From NCBI GenBank assembly GCA_030269625.1, contig JAJDFZ010000006.1, forward strand, positions 1 to 58,708: a stretch of 58,708 nucleotides of DNA, read 5' to 3'. Position numbers and translations under genes: made by a program. The stretch comes from Oxalobacter sp. OttesenSCG-928-P03. Its GTDB lineage: Bacteria; Pseudomonadota; Gammaproteobacteria; Burkholderiales; Burkholderiaceae_D. Under the pieces are notes generated by a model. It made no database searches, was not told the origin of the DNA, and was given only the letters and a program-made list of their open reading frames with translations. Below, one piece after another: positions 19,287 to 29,954 of this stretch (the first letter of the stretch is position 1; each line of letters opens with the position of its first letter).

Positions 19287-20642
19287 TTACAGAGACTTTC
19301 GCATATGAGCGGGAGGTATTTTCAGGGTTTCGCGGTATTTCGCGACGGTTCGACGGGCAATCACCAGACCCTGTTCTCCCAGTATCAGTGCGATTTTGTT
19401 ATCTGATAAAGGTTTTTTCCGGTTTTCTGCTCCTATAAGTTGTCTGATTTGTTCACGAATGGCAGTTGACGATACCGTACTGCCTGATTCTGTTACCAGA
19501 TGACTTCCGAAGAAGTATTTCAACTCAACTATACCATGTGGTGTATGCATGTATTTTTGAGTTGTTACACGTGAGATGGTGCTTTCGTGTAGTTCTAGTG
19601 TATCAGCTATTTCACGCAATACAAGGGGTCTCATCGCTACGGCCCCCTCTGAAAAGAATTTCTGCTGCAATTCAACAATGGTTTGTCCTGTCCTGAGAAT
19701 TGTGTCAAAGCGCTTCCTGAGATTGCGGATGAGCCAGTTGGCTTCCTGCAGGTGCGTTTTGGCGGTCTGCCGGGTTTCCGCGTTTTTCATGATGTCGGCA
19801 TATGCGGCGTTCAGGCGGATATGGGGGATTGCCGATGGATTGAGCGCGACATGCCATTGCTCGTTTTCCTCGAAGGCGATCAGTTCGGGTACGAGCGTAT
19901 GTGCTTTCTCAGGTGAAAAGCGTGCGCCAGGGTGCGGGTGGCAGCGTTGGATCGCTTTTTGTGCCTCATCCAGATCTTCATCATCACAGCCCAGATGTTT
20001 TTTCAGGCGGGAAAAGTCGCGGCGGGCCAGAAGGGGCAGGTGGTTTTCGACGATGGCCAGTGCCCGCTTTCGTGTGATGTAAGGCAGGCCGGGCAGCCTT
20101 TTAAGCTGGATTGCCAGACATTCTGCAGGGCTGCCTGCTGCCACGCCAGCAGGTTCAAGTGCCTGTACTTTCGAAAGCGCCAGTTCCAGTTCCTCAATGC
20201 GAATGTCCAGTTCGTCAGGCAGCCAGTCCAGCATTTCCTCAAGCTTTTCGACCAGGTAACCGTTTTCATCCAGGGCATCGATTATCAGTTCGGCGAGTGC
20301 AAGCTGGCGTCTGTCGATGAGGGTGAGCCGTATCTGGGCAAGCAGGTGTTCCCGTAATGACATCTCCGGCGCTTCAATCCGGGAAGATGTCCATTCCTCA
20401 TCGGACGGGATACCCGGGGAGGACGAGGATGAAAAGTCGGGAAGCGTTTCCTGTGGCGTTTTTTCTCTTTCCGGGGTTCCCGGCGGAGTGTCGCCTCTTT
20501 CCAGCAATGGATTGTCCTGCAGGATTTTATCCAGTTCGAGATGGAGGTCGGTTGCCGAGAGTTGTAAAAGACGGATGGATTGCTGCTGGCGTGGGGTAAG
20601 CGCAAGATGTTGTGCCGGGCGGGACTGCTGTTTCAGTTTCAT
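19287..20642 (-). CDS. rpoN: RNA polymerase sigma-54 factor
   Basis: A 451-residue sigma-54. The Gln/Leu-rich activator-interacting region I (LALTPRQQQSIRLLQLSATD) is at residues 15-34. An acidic, Ser/Pro-rich region II follows at about 50-85, then the core-binding domain and the DNA-binding region with the RpoN box ARRTVAKYRE near residue 433. It is somewhat shorter than the 477 residues of E. coli, mainly in region II, with no key motif lost. The gene is 14 bases downstream of lptB. It recognises -24/-12 promoters and requires AAA+ activators, none of which are in the window. Confidence 0.97.
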   Translation of the reverse strand: MKLKQQSRPAQHLALTPRQQQSIRLLQLSATDLHLELDKILQDNPLLERGDTPPGTPEREKTPQETLPDFSSSSSPGIPSDEEWTSSRIEAPEMSLREHLLAQIRLTLIDRRQLALAELIIDALDENGYLVEKLEEMLDWLPDELDIRIEELELALSKVQALEPAGVAAGSPAECLAIQLKRLPGLPYITRKRALAIVENHLPLLARRDFSRLKKHLGCDDEDLDEAQKAIQRCHPHPGARFSPEKAHTLVPELIAFEENEQWHVALNPSAIPHIRLNAAYADIMKNAETRQTAKTHLQEANWLIRNLRKRFDTILRTGQTIVELQQKFFSEGAVAMRPLVLREIADTLELHESTISRVTTQKYMHTPHGIVELKYFFGSHLVTESGSTVSSTAIREQIRQLIGAENRKKPLSDNKIALILGEQGLVIARRTVAKYRETLKIPPAHMRKSL

Positions 20643-20656
20643 GCGCTTTTTTGTTT

Positions 20657-21400
20657 TTAGAGCCTGAAATTTTCTCCCAGGTAAACCCGCCGGACAGACT
20701 CGTCCGCGATAATTTCTTCAGGATGTCCTTTGGCCAGAACTGTGCCCTGGTTGATGATATAGGCGTGGTCGCAAATGCCCAGCGTTTCACGTACATTATG
20801 ATCAGTGATCAGAACGCCGATGCCACGGTCTTTCAGAAAGCGGACAATGCGCTGGATTTCAATCACCGCAATGGGATCAATGCCGGCAAAGGGTTCATCA
20901 AGCAGGATGAACCGGGGATCAGTGGCAAGCGCCCGCGCGATTTCGACACGACGCCTTTCGCCGCCGGAGAGGGAGGTTGCCGAATTTTCACGGAGTTTCT
21001 CGATCTGCAACTCTGCCAGAAGGGAGTCAAGCCGCGTTTCTATCTCGTATTTTGAGAGGGGTTTGCCATTTTTATGCTGCAGTTCCAGTACAGCGCGAAT
21101 GTTGTCTTCCACATTCAGCTTGCGGAAAACGGATGCTTCCTGGGGCAGGTAGGACAGCCCCATGGCAGCCCGGCGGTGAATGGGAAGATGTGAAATATCC
21201 ACACCGTCAAGATCAATGGTGCCGGCATCAGAGGGAACCAGTCCGACAATCATATAAAACGACGTGGTTTTGCCTGCGCCGTTCGGACCCAGCAATCCCA
21301 CGACCTCGCCGCTTTGGACTTCCAGCGAAACATCGTGAACAACCGTGCGTTTACCGTAGGTTTTCTGCAGGCCCTGAACGAGCAGTTTATTGACGTGCAT
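20657..21400 (-). CDS. lptB: LPS export ABC transporter ATP-binding protein
   Basis: A 247-residue cytoplasmic ATPase of the LptB2FG transporter, which extracts LPS from the inner membrane. It shows Walker [10 protein letters not shown] (about residues 38-46), a Q-loop in YLPQEASVF, the ABC signature SLSGGERRR, Walker [14 protein letters not shown] and the switch His in ITDHNVRE. The start overlaps the lptA stop by one base (TAATG), indicating translational coupling. LptF and LptG are not in the window. Confidence 0.97.
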   Translation of the reverse strand: MHVNKLLVQGLQKTYGKRTVVHDVSLEVQSGEVVGLLGPNGAGKTTSFYMIVGLVPSDAGTIDLDGVDISHLPIHRRAAMGLSYLPQEASVFRKLNVEDNIRAVLELQHKNGKPLSKYEIETRLDSLLAELQIEKLRENSATSLSGGERRRVEIARALATDPRFILLDEPFAGIDPIAVIEIQRIVRFLKDRGIGVLITDHNVRETLGICDHAYIINQGTVLAKGHPEEIIADESVRRVYLGENFRL

Positions 21401-21942
21401 TATGACCCCTTTTTGTCCCGAGGTTGAATTATGGCTTTTACACGTCCTGCCCCGGGGGCGGATTTGCCCTCAGAGGTGTTGTGTACCTGGTAAAACTCGC
21501 TTTTGCTGTTATAGGAAATATATTCTCCCTTAATATCATCCGTCACGATCTTTCCATCAAGGCGCTTTAAATTGGCACGGGTAAAAAACTTGATGATTTC
21601 GGTTTTGTTATCGTATTCGATGCGCTCACCGTATCCTTCTGTCCACAAGTCCGGTCCGCCATCGCGTTTTTCCCGCAAAGAGGCCAGTTTTCCCGGAGCG
21701 GCATAAAGCGTGGTGTACTGATAACCTTCCGGATCCTGTACCAGCACAACCTTCGCGGCTTTTGCGACACGTGTTCCCTGGGTCATGATAACGTTTCCGG
21801 TAAATATCGTAACCTGTTTGACATCATCGGCCACCATCTGGTCGGCTTCAATATCGGTGGGTTTGTCTCTGTCTGCTCTTTCTGCATGTGCAGAAAAAGT
21901 CATGCAGCAAGCCAGTATGAAAAAGGTGAAAATCAGTCGCAT
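21400..21942 (-). CDS. lptA: LPS periplasmic transport bridge protein LptA
   Basis: A 180-residue OstA/LptA-fold protein with a signal peptide ([13 protein letters not shown], cleavage near SAHA). The mature start [15 protein letters not shown] is typical of the family, followed by beta-strands of the LPS-binding jellyroll ([13 protein letters not shown]). It forms the periplasmic oligomeric bridge carrying LPS to LptDE. ATG 21942 is preferred; an upstream TTG at 21951 is also in frame. It lies 14 bases after lptC and overlaps lptB by one base. Confidence 0.95.
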   Translation of the reverse strand: MRLIFTFFILACCMTFSAHAERADRDKPTDIEADQMVADDVKQVTIFTGNVIMTQGTRVAKAAKVVLVQDPEGYQYTTLYAAPGKLASLREKRDGGPDLWTEGYGERIEYDNKTEIIKFFTRANLKRLDGKIVTDDIKGEYISYNSKSEFYQVHNTSEGKSAPGAGRVKAIIQPRDKKGS

Positions 21943-21956
21943 GGGGCACAATCCGG

Positions 21957-22550
21957 TTATCGTTTTGATTTGGGAGGATACACAACTTTTGCGCGGCTTA
22001 ACAGGAAGAGTTCGCGGGTGGCGTTGTTGGATTCCATTCCGATGCCGGTCATGGTGGCCGTTCCCTGGTAAGCAATTACTTCCCTGTCTGTTCGCATGAT
22101 ATCTTCATTCGGCAGAACAAGAAGATATTCTGTTGTCATTCTGAAAGCCTCCGTCTCTGCGGTTGGCGGCCGGAGAACAACCACGTTTTCGTGCATGTGG
22201 ATCTTGCTGTTTTCATCCTCGATATAGGCCCAGTCCGAGTAGGTGACCTGGAGTCTTTTCTGCTCATCCAGTGATTCCATGACCGGGAAGTTGATCAGGG
22301 AGGAGTCATTATCCGGATAGTGGGTCATTTTCTTTCCGGTCAGTTCATAATCAGGCTCCCCTGTCAGCTTCAGCTTGAAGTGCCGGAAATTGTCCAGGTA
22401 ATAATCAGGTTCTTCGCGTGGAATACCTGTCGTTTCATCTGCTGCGCTTTTTTTGAGCACCATGTTGAGCCAGGCACTGCTGACAGCCAGTGTGGCAGCA
22501 ATGGCAAAAATGGTTATCAGCCTGAAGCGGCGTGCTGTGCGGCCTCTCAT
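21957..22550 (-). CDS. lptC: LPS export protein LptC
   Basis: A 197-residue bitopic inner-membrane protein. A positively charged cytoplasmic start (MRGRTARRFR) is followed by one membrane helix at about residues 11-31 and a periplasmic OstA-like domain (PDYYLDNFRHFKL, YELTGKKMTHYPD) that receives LPS from LptB2FG and passes it to LptA. Its ATG overlaps the kdsC stop by four bases. Length and architecture are normal. Confidence 0.93.
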   Translation of the reverse strand: MRGRTARRFRLITIFAIAATLAVSSAWLNMVLKKSAADETTGIPREEPDYYLDNFRHFKLKLTGEPDYELTGKKMTHYPDNDSSLINFPVMESLDEQKRLQVTYSDWAYIEDENSKIHMHENVVVLRPPTAETEAFRMTTEYLLVLPNEDIMRTDREVIAYQGTATMTGIGMESNNATRELFLLSRAKVVYPPKSKR

Positions 22551-23074
22551 TTCAGGTAGGACTCCATAATGGGCAGGTATTTTTCCTGTGCCTGTAAAAT
22601 CAGATCGCAGATTTCGCGGATGGCGCCATTGCCGCCAGCCGCTTCTGTTACATAGTCTACCCGGGAGCGGACCTCAGCATGTCCGTTTGGCACGCTGGCA
22701 GAAAAACCGGCGCGAATCAGAATGGGCAGGTCGATGACATCATCGCCAATATAGCCGCAATCAGCGGCATCCATACCGGTTTTGCTCAGGAGGGCGGTAA
22801 AAGCCGAGAGCTTGTCCTGTATGCCGAGCTGAACATGTCCTATCCCCAGGTCTTCTGCGCGGCGTATGACCATGGCGGACTGGCGTGCGCTGATGATGGC
22901 TGTCTGTATGCCGGATTGCTGTAACAGCCTGATTCCGTGGCCATCCAGAACATGAAATTCCTTGATGATTTCGCCATCCGGGCCAAACAGCAGTTTTCCA
23001 TCGGTCAGGACACCATCCACGTCAAATATCATCAGTTTGACCTGGCGCGCTTTTTTATGGATGTTGGTTGGCAT
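22547..23074 (-). CDS. kdsC: 3-deoxy-D-manno-octulosonate 8-phosphate phosphatase
   Basis: A 175-residue HAD phosphatase that removes phosphate from Kdo-8-P. The nucleophile motif IFDVDGVLTDG is at about residues 17-27 (Asp19, Asp21). The second motif is IISAR, a Lys follows in motif III, and the metal site is YIGDDVIDLPI. The short capless form with tetramer-forming hairpin matches KdsC. It overlaps kdsD by one base and lptC by four, within a tightly packed LPS operon. Confidence 0.96.
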   Translation of the reverse strand: MPTNIHKKARQVKLMIFDVDGVLTDGKLLFGPDGEIIKEFHVLDGHGIRLLQQSGIQTAIISARQSAMVIRRAEDLGIGHVQLGIQDKLSAFTALLSKTGMDAADCGYIGDDVIDLPILIRAGFSASVPNGHAEVRSRVDYVTEAAGGNGAIREICDLILQAQEKYLPIMESYLK

Positions 23075-24090
23075 CAGATTACCTTCGCCTGCGTGAGATC
23101 GTGGATATGTACCGCGCCGATCAGTTTTCCATTGGTATCGGCAACCAGCAGCTGATTGATCCGGTACTGCTCCATGATATTGATGGCTTCAGCGGCAAGC
23201 TGTCCGGGGCCGATGGTTCTCGGATTCTTGGACATGACTTCGGAGATGCGGATACGGGAAAAATCCTGCACTTTTTCCAGAAGACGGCGCAGGTCGCCAT
23301 CTGTAAAAACACCGATTGCGCGGTGATTTTCATCGACGACCGCTGTCATCGCCATTCCTTTTTTCGTAATTTCAAAGAGTGCTTCGCGCAGCAGGGTATC
23401 CGCTGTGACGACCGGAACCGCATCGCCTTTTCGCATGACATCGCTGACAAGTGTCAAAAGACGGCGTCCGAGCGCGCCACCAGGGTGAGAGCGCGCGAAA
23501 TCATCCTCACGAAAACCGCGCGCATCAAGAACGGCAATGGCCAGTGCATCACCCAGCGCCATGGTCGTTGTCGTGCTGGCTGTCGGAGCGAGATTCAGCG
23601 GACAGGCTTCTTTGTCCACCTGGATACTCAGATGGACATCCGATAATTGCGCCAGTCCGGAGTAGGGCTTGCCTGTCATGGCAATCATTTTTGCGCCCAT
23701 GCGCTTGATGATCGGGCAAATGGACATGAGTTCGGAAGCTTCTCCGGAATAGGAGATGGCGATGAATACGTCCTGTTCGGTGATCATGCCCAGGTCGCCA
23801 TGCAGTGCTTCAGCGGGATGGACAAACATGGCCGGGGAACCGGTTGAGGCAAAAGTTGCCGCGATCTTGCGCGCGACATGGCCCGATTTGCCTATGCCAG
23901 ACACAACGATTCGGCCGGTGCAGTCCAGCAGCATTGCCGCGGCTTTTCCAAAATGCGCGGCATCTTCACCGGCAAGCCGTTTTTTCAGGTTGTTCAGTGC
24001 AGCTGTTTCGATTTCCAGCGTTTCGGCAGCCAGGTTCAGGGCGCGTTTGGTATCAAAAAATGATGTGATTTTTGCAGTATTTTCAGACAT
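23074..24090 (-). CDS. kdsD: Arabinose-5-phosphate isomerase (KpsF/GutQ family)
   Basis: Converts ribulose-5-phosphate to arabinose-5-phosphate, the first step toward Kdo. The 338-residue protein has an N-terminal SIS domain (about 40-170) with GIGKSGHVARKIAATFASTG and the catalytic His region HPAEALHGDLG, then two CBS domains (about 215-335), the standard KdsD layout. It is the first gene of the minus-strand LPS/rpoN operon; 302 bases separate it from the divergent antiporter gene. Confidence 0.96.
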   Translation of the reverse strand: MSENTAKITSFFDTKRALNLAAETLEIETAALNNLKKRLAGEDAAHFGKAAAMLLDCTGRIVVSGIGKSGHVARKIAATFASTGSPAMFVHPAEALHGDLGMITEQDVFIAISYSGEASELMSICPIIKRMGAKMIAMTGKPYSGLAQLSDVHLSIQVDKEACPLNLAPTASTTTTMALGDALAIAVLDARGFREDDFARSHPGGALGRRLLTLVSDVMRKGDAVPVVTADTLLREALFEITKKGMAMTAVVDENHRAIGVFTDGDLRRLLEKVQDFSRIRISEVMSKNPRTIGPGQLAAEAINIMEQYRINQLLVADTNGKLIGAVHIHDLTQAKVI

Positions 24091-24392
24091 TCCAGCAGTA
24101 TAAACGAATTCATTCAGGCAAGAATCACGGTATTAACAAAAGGATACAGAAAAAAATGATGGCATCACAGCAGCCGGGCAACAATGACTGAAAATGGCCG
24201 AAGAAGCGGGGTTTGAGCAATATCCTGAAGAAAAATAACAGGGCTGTTTTGCCGGAAGTTCAGGATGTCTATGGAAAAACAAGGACTTTTCTTTGTATAC
24301 TCTAGTGTTACCTGACATTCTGGCAGAGATCATATAAAAAAACCGGAAAGCAAAACCAGAGAAATTGTTACTGCCGATCTGACAGACCCCCT
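24091..24392. other. Divergent intergenic region, kdsD and CPA2 antiporter
   Basis: This 302-base A/T-rich gap must hold promoters for both flanking genes. TATACT at 24296-24301 resembles a plus-strand -10 element, but no convincing -35 lies 17 bases upstream. No hairpin, repeat or small gene is evident. Confidence 0.4.
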
Positions 24393-26375
24393 ATGCAATC
24401 ATCCCTTTCATTCGTAATCCTGATGCTGGGCGCCGCCGTTCTTGGTGTCGTGGTGTTCCGCATCCTTCAGTTGCCCCCCATCCTGGGTTACTTGACGGTC
24501 GGCATCATCATCGGCCCGCATTCAACGCGGCTGGTCAGTGATGCCGAAGCACTGAATGGCCTGGCTGAATACGGGGTCGTCTTTCTGATGTTTTCCATCG
24601 GGCTGGAGTTTTCTCTGCCCCAGCTCTATGCGATGCGGCGATTGGTATTCGGGCTGGGACTCTCGCAGGTGATTACCACCATTGCCATTACCATGGCGAT
24701 CTGCCTGGGTTGCACCTATCTTTTTACCGCGCTCAATATCAGCTGGCAGGCAGCGCTCGCTTTAGGCGGTGCTGTTGCCATGTCTTCCACAGCAATTGTT
24801 TCCAAAATGCTGGCGGAAAAGCTGGAACTGGAAAGCGAACATGGCCGGCGCATTATCGGCATCCTGCTTTTCCAGGACCTGGCCGTTGTCGTCCTGCTGA
24901 TTCTGGTACCGACGCTGGCCAATAACCCGGGCAATATCTGGATGGTCGTCGGCCTGGCATTGGGCAAGGCGATCCTGGTCATGGCAACGATTCTCTTTTT
25001 CGGACAGAAGCTGATGAGCAAATGGCTGGGGCTGGTCGCACGCCGGAAGTCGCAGGAACTCTTCATGCTCAACCTGCTCCTTATCACGCTGGGAGCGGCC
25101 TGGATTACGGAGCATTTCGGACTTTCCATGGAACTGGGCGCCTTCATGGCGGGCATGCTGATTTCCGAGACGCGCTACAAGCATGAGGTTGAGGCGGATA
25201 TCAAATCATTCCGCGATGTTCTTCTGGGACTGTATTTCATTACGATTGGCATGCTTCTGAACGTCAGGCTGGTCATCACGCACTGGTGGGCGGTTCTGTT
25301 GCTGATTATTTTGCTGTTTGTCGTCAAGTTTGTGCTTATTGCCTGGCTGACCAAGGTGTTCGGCGGGTCCCGGGGCATCAGTATCCGGACCGGCCTGGCG
25401 CTGGCGCAGGCCGGTGAATTCGGATTTGTTCTGTTGAACCAGCTTGGCGGACTCAATATGCTGGAGCCGTGGCTGGTCCAGGTTCTCCTGGCGTCAATGG
25501 TGCTGTCGATGCTTTCTGCGCCCTTTATCATTGCCCAGTCTGACCGGATCGTGATGAAATTTTCCGCCAATGAGTGGATGCTGCAGTCTCTGGCCCTGAC
25601 GCAACTGGCAAGCAGTACCATGGGCACCAAGGAGCATGTGGTCATTGCCGGTTTCGGGCGCACCGGGCAAAGTGTTGCCAGACTGCTTTCGGAGGAAAAG
25701 ATTCCTTATCACGCGCTTGACCTGGACCTGGAAAGGGTCAGAAGGGCTGAAGCCGCCGGTGAGCATGTTTCCTATGCGGATGCCACGCGGCGGGAAAGCC
25801 TGATTGCGGCGGGTATTCACCGGGCGTCTTCGCTTGTCATTACCTTTGCCAATACGCATGCGGCGCTGACAATTCTGCACTATGCCAAGGAACTGGCGCC
25901 AACACTGCCTGTCATTGTCCGCAGTTATGATGACTCGGATTTTGAACGCCTCAAGGAGGGCGGCGCTGACGAGATCGTGCCTGAGGCGATTGAGAGTAGC
26001 CTGGTTCTGACTTCGCATGCCTTCCTTGCAGCAGGCGTACCTGTGCGCCGGGTCATGCGCCGGGCACAGGAGGCGCGCATGGAGCGATATGCCTCGCTTC
26101 GGGAATACTTTCACGGCGAGTCGGATGTCAGTATCGTTGATGAGGAAACCTACCGCCGTCTGCATTCGCTTCGTATTCCTGCGGATTCACATGCAGTAGG
26201 ACAGACGCTTCGGGAACTGGGGTTGCCCTCGGCCAATGTGGACGTCACCCTGGTTCGACGGGGTAAGGAAAAGCTGGAAGTTTACGCCGATCTGAAGGTA
26301 GAGGTCGATGACGTGCTGGTCCTTCGCGGCACGTCTGAAGGCATTACCATGACTGAAGAGCGCTTGCTGAAATAA
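24393..26375 (+). CDS. Monovalent cation:proton antiporter (CPA2, Kef/YbaL-type) with TrkA domains
   Basis: A 660-residue membrane transporter. The first 385 residues contain about 12 hydrophobic spans, including GYLTVGIIIGPHSTRLV and the ion-site region LFQDLAVV. A TrkA-N/RCK domain follows with the NAD-binding motif VVIAGFGRTGQSVARLL (about residues 414-430), then a TrkA-C domain near residues 570-655. This order fits KefB/KefC and YbaL-like potassium or sodium/proton antiporters. A KefF/KefG partner is not adjacent, which argues for a YbaL-like protein. It ends four bases before the convergent uvrA stop. Confidence 0.9.
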   Translation: MQSSLSFVILMLGAAVLGVVVFRILQLPPILGYLTVGIIIGPHSTRLVSDAEALNGLAEYGVVFLMFSIGLEFSLPQLYAMRRLVFGLGLSQVITTIAITMAICLGCTYLFTALNISWQAALALGGAVAMSSTAIVSKMLAEKLELESEHGRRIIGILLFQDLAVVVLLILVPTLANNPGNIWMVVGLALGKAILVMATILFFGQKLMSKWLGLVARRKSQELFMLNLLLITLGAAWITEHFGLSMELGAFMAGMLISETRYKHEVEADIKSFRDVLLGLYFITIGMLLNVRLVITHWWAVLLLIILLFVVKFVLIAWLTKVFGGSRGISIRTGLALAQAGEFGFVLLNQLGGLNMLEPWLVQVLLASMVLSMLSAPFIIAQSDRIVMKFSANEWMLQSLALTQLASSTMGTKEHVVIAGFGRTGQSVARLLSEEKIPYHALDLDLERVRRAEAAGEHVSYADATRRESLIAAGIHRASSLVITFANTHAALTILHYAKELAPTLPVIVRSYDDSDFERLKEGGADEIVPEAIESSLVLTSHAFLAAGVPVRRVMRRAQEARMERYASLREYFHGESDVSIVDEETYRRLHSLRIPADSHAVGQTLRELGLPSANVDVTLVRRGKEKLEVYADLKVEVDDVLVLRGTSEGITMTEERLLK

Positions 26376-26379
26376 GCCG

Positions 26380-29256
26380 CTATTTGCCTTTGTTTTTCTT
26401 CCTGCCGAGCATCGGTGCCAGGTATTTTCCGGTAATGCTGTCCGGGTTCTTCGCCAGGTCTTCAGGTGTGCCGGTAGCGATAATGCGTCCGCCGCCTTCT
26501 CCGCCTTCCGGTCCCAGATCGACAATCCAGTCTGCTGTTTTGATCACATCCAGGTTATGCTCAATGATGACAACCGTATTGCCCTGGTCCCGCAGGCGAT
26601 GGATGACTTTCAAAAGCAGGTCGATATCATGAAAATGCAGGCCGGTTGTTGGTTCATCCAGGATGTAGAGCGTGCGTCCCGTATCGCGTTTGGACAGCTC
26701 CAGCGAGAGTTTTACCCGCTGTGCCTCACCACCGGAAAGGGTGGTTGCGCTTTGTCCCAGGCGGATATATCCCAGTCCGACATCAAGAAGTGTCTGGAGG
26801 CGTCTGGCAACCATCGGCACCGGTTTGAAAAACTCGAAAGCCTCTTCCACCGTCATGCCGAGCACTTCGGAGATGTTCTTGTCCTTGTAATGAATTTCCA
26901 GCGTTTCCCTGTTATAGCGCTTTCCGTGACAGACATCACAGGGCACATAGACATCCGGCAGGAAGTGCATTTCCACCTTGATGACCCCATCGCCCTGACA
27001 GGCCTCGCAGCGCCCGCCCTTGACGTTGAATGAAAAACGCCCCGGGCTGTATCCTCTTTCCCGCGCGGCCGGAACAGTGGAAAAAAGTTCACGAACCGGC
27101 GTAAAAAGGCCGGTATAGGTTGCAGGATTGGAGCGGGGGGTGCGTCCGATCGGCGCCTGGTTAACGGCAATCACTTTATCAAAATGTTCCAGCCCGCTGA
27201 TGGAGTCAAAGGGTGCCGGTTCTGTCTGGGATCCGAAAAGATGATGGGCAACCGCTGCGTATAAGGTATCGTTTACCAGCGTGGATTTGCCAGAACCCGA
27301 TACGCCTGTCACACAGGTCAAAAGGCCGACGGGCAGCTTGAAGGTGATGTTTTTCAGGTTATTGCCACGGGCACCCTTGATGACAAGCTGATTGTCCCTG
27401 TTTTGGCGAATCCGTTTTTTCGGCAAAGGGATGGAAAGCTCGCCATTCAGGTATTTGGCAGTCAGGGATGTTTTTGATTTCAGGATGGATTCCGGTGCGC
27501 CCTGCACAACAACATGGCCGCCATGAACGCCCGCACCGGGCCCCATATCAATGATATGGTCAGCCGTGCGTATCGCATCCTCATCATGTTCCACAACCAG
27601 AACGGTATTGCCGATATCACGCAGGTGCTTGAGTGTGGCAATCAGGCGGTCATTGTCGCGCTGGTGAAGTCCAATGGATGGCTCGTCCAGCACGTACATG
27701 ACGCCGGTCAGGCCGCTGCCGATCTGGGAAGCGAGACGAATCCGCTGGGACTCTCCGCCGGAGAGGGTATCGGCCCCACGGCTGAGTGACAGATAATCGA
27801 GCCCGACATTATTCAGAAAGCGCAGGCGGGAAACAATTTCATTCACAATGCGCACGGCAATTTCTTTTTTGGCGCCGGTCAGGGAAAGCGTTTCAAAATA
27901 GTGCAGCGTCTCATTTAAGGGCAGGCGCGTGATTTCGTGAATGGCACGCTCCTGTTGTCCGTCACCGACCGTGACAAAGCGGGATTCTGTTCGCAGGCGC
28001 GCGCCGTGACAGGACGGACATTCTTTTTCATTGATCAGTTTGGCAAGATCCTCCCTGACGGCCATGGAATCCGTTTCACGATAGCGCCTTTGCAGGTTAT
28101 TAACGATGCCTTCAAAGGCATGTTCGCGTATCCAGTGGCTGCCTCTTTCATTCACATACGTAAACGGGATTTTTGTTCTGCCTGAGCCGAAAAGAACAAC
28201 ATCCTGGACATTTTCGGGAAGCTGCTCAAACGGGGTATCAACATCAAAATCATAATAGGCCGCCAGGCTTTGCAGCATCTGGAAATAAAACTGATTGCGC
28301 CGGTCCCACCCCTTGACTGCGCCGGATGCCAGAGACAGGCCGGGAAAGAGCACAACCCGCTTTGGATCAAAAAACTCGATATGACCCAAACCGTCGCATT
28401 CAGGGCATGCTCCCATCGGATTGTTGAATGAAAAAATCCGGGGTTCAAGCTCATGCAGTGAAAAGCCGCAGATAGGGCACGCAAACTGGCTGGAGAATAT
28501 CTGCTCGTCACCGGAATCCATATCCACGGCCAGGGCGCGGCCATCGGCCATGCGGAGCGCCGTTTCGAAACTTTCGGCCAGGCGCTGTTTGATATCAGGG
28601 TTGATCCGCACACGATCCACGACGACATCGATAGTGTGCTTTTCATTTTTTTTCAGCTTTGGGATGCTTTCGACGTCAAATACATCTGCCTTTTTCGTTC
28701 CGCTTTGCACGCGAAAACGGATGAATCCCTGCGCCTGCATCTGCTCAAAGAGATCCAGGTGCTCCCCTTTCCGGGCATTGACGACCGGTGCCAGGATCAT
28801 CAGGCGTGTGCCTTCCTGCATGGCCATGACGGCATCAACCATTTGTGAGACAGACTGGGCGGCCAGTGCGATTTCGGGGTGATTGGGGCAATGCGGGGTG
28901 CCGACGCGGGCGTACAGAAGACGCAGGTAATCGTAGATTTCCGTTACGGTGCCGATCGTCGAGCGCGGGTTATGAGAGGATGCTTTCTGGTCAATGGCAA
29001 TCGCGGGCGACAGGCCCTCAATCAAGTCCACATCGGGCTTTTCCATCAGTTGCAAAAACTGGCGGGCATAAGCCGAGAGTGATTCGACGTAGCGCCTTTG
29101 GCCTTCGGCATACAGCGTATCAAAGGCGAGCGAAGATTTGCCGGAACCCGACAGGCCGGTAATGACGATCAGCTTGTTGCGGGGAATATCCAGATTGATG
29201 TTTTTCAGGTTGTGAGTGCGGGCGCCTCTGACAAGAATGATTCCGCGTTCGTCCAT
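26380..29256 (-). CDS. uvrA: Excinuclease ABC subunit A
   Basis: The damage-recognition ATPase of nucleotide excision repair, 958 residues. Two ABC modules are seen: Walker [10 protein letters not shown] near residue 34 and GVSGSGKST near residue 650, with two signature motifs LSGGE. Zinc-binding modules CPICGF...CPEC and CEAC...CDVC are complete. The C-terminal end is [16 protein letters not shown] LexA-like box lies 23-38 bases upstream of its start, shared with the divergent ssb gene, the same arrangement as in E. coli. Confidence 0.98.
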   Translation of the reverse strand: MDERGIILVRGARTHNLKNINLDIPRNKLIVITGLSGSGKSSLAFDTLYAEGQRRYVESLSAYARQFLQLMEKPDVDLIEGLSPAIAIDQKASSHNPRSTIGTVTEIYDYLRLLYARVGTPHCPNHPEIALAAQSVSQMVDAVMAMQEGTRLMILAPVVNARKGEHLDLFEQMQAQGFIRFRVQSGTKKADVFDVESIPKLKKNEKHTIDVVVDRVRINPDIKQRLAESFETALRMADGRALAVDMDSGDEQIFSSQFACPICGFSLHELEPRIFSFNNPMGACPECDGLGHIEFFDPKRVVLFPGLSLASGAVKGWDRRNQFYFQMLQSLAAYYDFDVDTPFEQLPENVQDVVLFGSGRTKIPFTYVNERGSHWIREHAFEGIVNNLQRRYRETDSMAVREDLAKLINEKECPSCHGARLRTESRFVTVGDGQQERAIHEITRLPLNETLHYFETLSLTGAKKEIAVRIVNEIVSRLRFLNNVGLDYLSLSRGADTLSGGESQRIRLASQIGSGLTGVMYVLDEPSIGLHQRDNDRLIATLKHLRDIGNTVLVVEHDEDAIRTADHIIDMGPGAGVHGGHVVVQGAPESILKSKTSLTAKYLNGELSIPLPKKRIRQNRDNQLVIKGARGNNLKNITFKLPVGLLTCVTGVSGSGKSTLVNDTLYAAVAHHLFGSQTEPAPFDSISGLEHFDKVIAVNQAPIGRTPRSNPATYTGLFTPVRELFSTVPAARERGYSPGRFSFNVKGGRCEACQGDGVIKVEMHFLPDVYVPCDVCHGKRYNRETLEIHYKDKNISEVLGMTVEEAFEFFKPVPMVARRLQTLLDVGLGYIRLGQSATTLSGGEAQRVKLSLELSKRDTGRTLYILDEPTTGLHFHDIDLLLKVIHRLRDQGNTVVIIEHNLDVIKTADWIVDLGPEGGEGGGRIIATGTPEDLAKNPDSITGKYLAPMLGRKKNKGK

Positions 29257-29278
29257 GATAAAAATCTTTATTTGGTAA

Positions 29279-29294
29279 CTGGTGATTTATACAG
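29279..29294. promoter_or_regulatory. LexA-like (SOS) box between uvrA and ssb
   Basis: CTGGTGATTTATACAG fits the CTG-N10-CAG LexA consensus; the right half TATACAG is perfect and the left half deviates. It lies just upstream of uvrA and 149 bases upstream of ssb. Known in E. coli: one box between these divergent genes. The sequence match is seen; LexA binding is inference. Confidence 0.6.
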
Positions 29295-29442
29295 GTTAAT
29301 TTATTACTATACCTCATTTGCCCAACTTTCACAGAGAGGCCGAACAAACCGCATTTACGCTGCCAACTTTCTGGCATAATTGACTACATTTGGCGCCAGA
29401 CACATCAAATCAGGCAGAAATCGTAAACATCAGGAGAACTTA

Positions 29443-29892
29443 ATGGCATCAATCAACAAAGTCATCATTGTCGGCAATCTGGGGCGTGACCCGGAAAATC
29501 GTTATATGCCGAGTGGTGAGCAGGTAACCAGCATCGCTGTTGCAACAACCGACCGCTGGCGCGACAAGTCTACAGGTGAGCAAAAAGAGGCAACAGAATG
29601 GCATCGGGTATCATTTTTCGGCAAGCTGGCCGAGATCGCCGGGCAGTATCTGAAAAAAGGCTCCCAGGTTTATATTGAAGGCAGGCTCAGAACCCGCAAA
29701 TATACGGACAAGGAGGGGATAGAGCGTTATGCGACGGAAATCATTGCCGATACGATGCAGATGCTGGGAAGTCGTCCAGGTTCAGGCGAACCCATGGAAG
29801 ACAGGGGCGGAAGGCAGCAGGCAGCCGCTTCCCGTCCCGCACCCAGCCGCGCACCGAATCTGTCCGACATGGATGACGATATTCCGTTCTAG
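29443..29892 (+). CDS. ssb: Single-stranded DNA-binding protein
   Basis: A 149-residue SSB. The OB-fold covers residues 1-110 ([39 protein letters not shown]). A flexible Gly/Arg/Ala/Pro-rich linker follows, and the acidic C-terminal tip DMDDDIPF recruits partner repair and replication proteins. AGGAGA at 29432-29437 selects ATG 29443. It is divergent from uvrA and followed by a strong bidirectional terminator. Confidence 0.98.
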   Translation: MASINKVIIVGNLGRDPENRYMPSGEQVTSIAVATTDRWRDKSTGEQKEATEWHRVSFFGKLAEIAGQYLKKGSQVYIEGRLRTRKYTDKEGIERYATEIIADTMQMLGSRPGSGEPMEDRGGRQQAAASRPAPSRAPNLSDMDDDIPF

Positions 29893-29905
29893 GATAAACA
29901 TACCC

Positions 29906-29946
29906 AAAAAGAGGCTCCCGTATGTAATGCGGGAGCCTCTTTTTTT
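29906..29946. terminator. Bidirectional terminator after ssb
   Basis: AAAGAGGCTCCCG and CGGGAGCCTCTTT form a 13-bp stem with a 9-base loop, flanked by A and T runs. It separates the convergent ssb and radical SAM genes. Confidence 0.9.
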
Positions 29947-29954
29947 AGGGGGAA

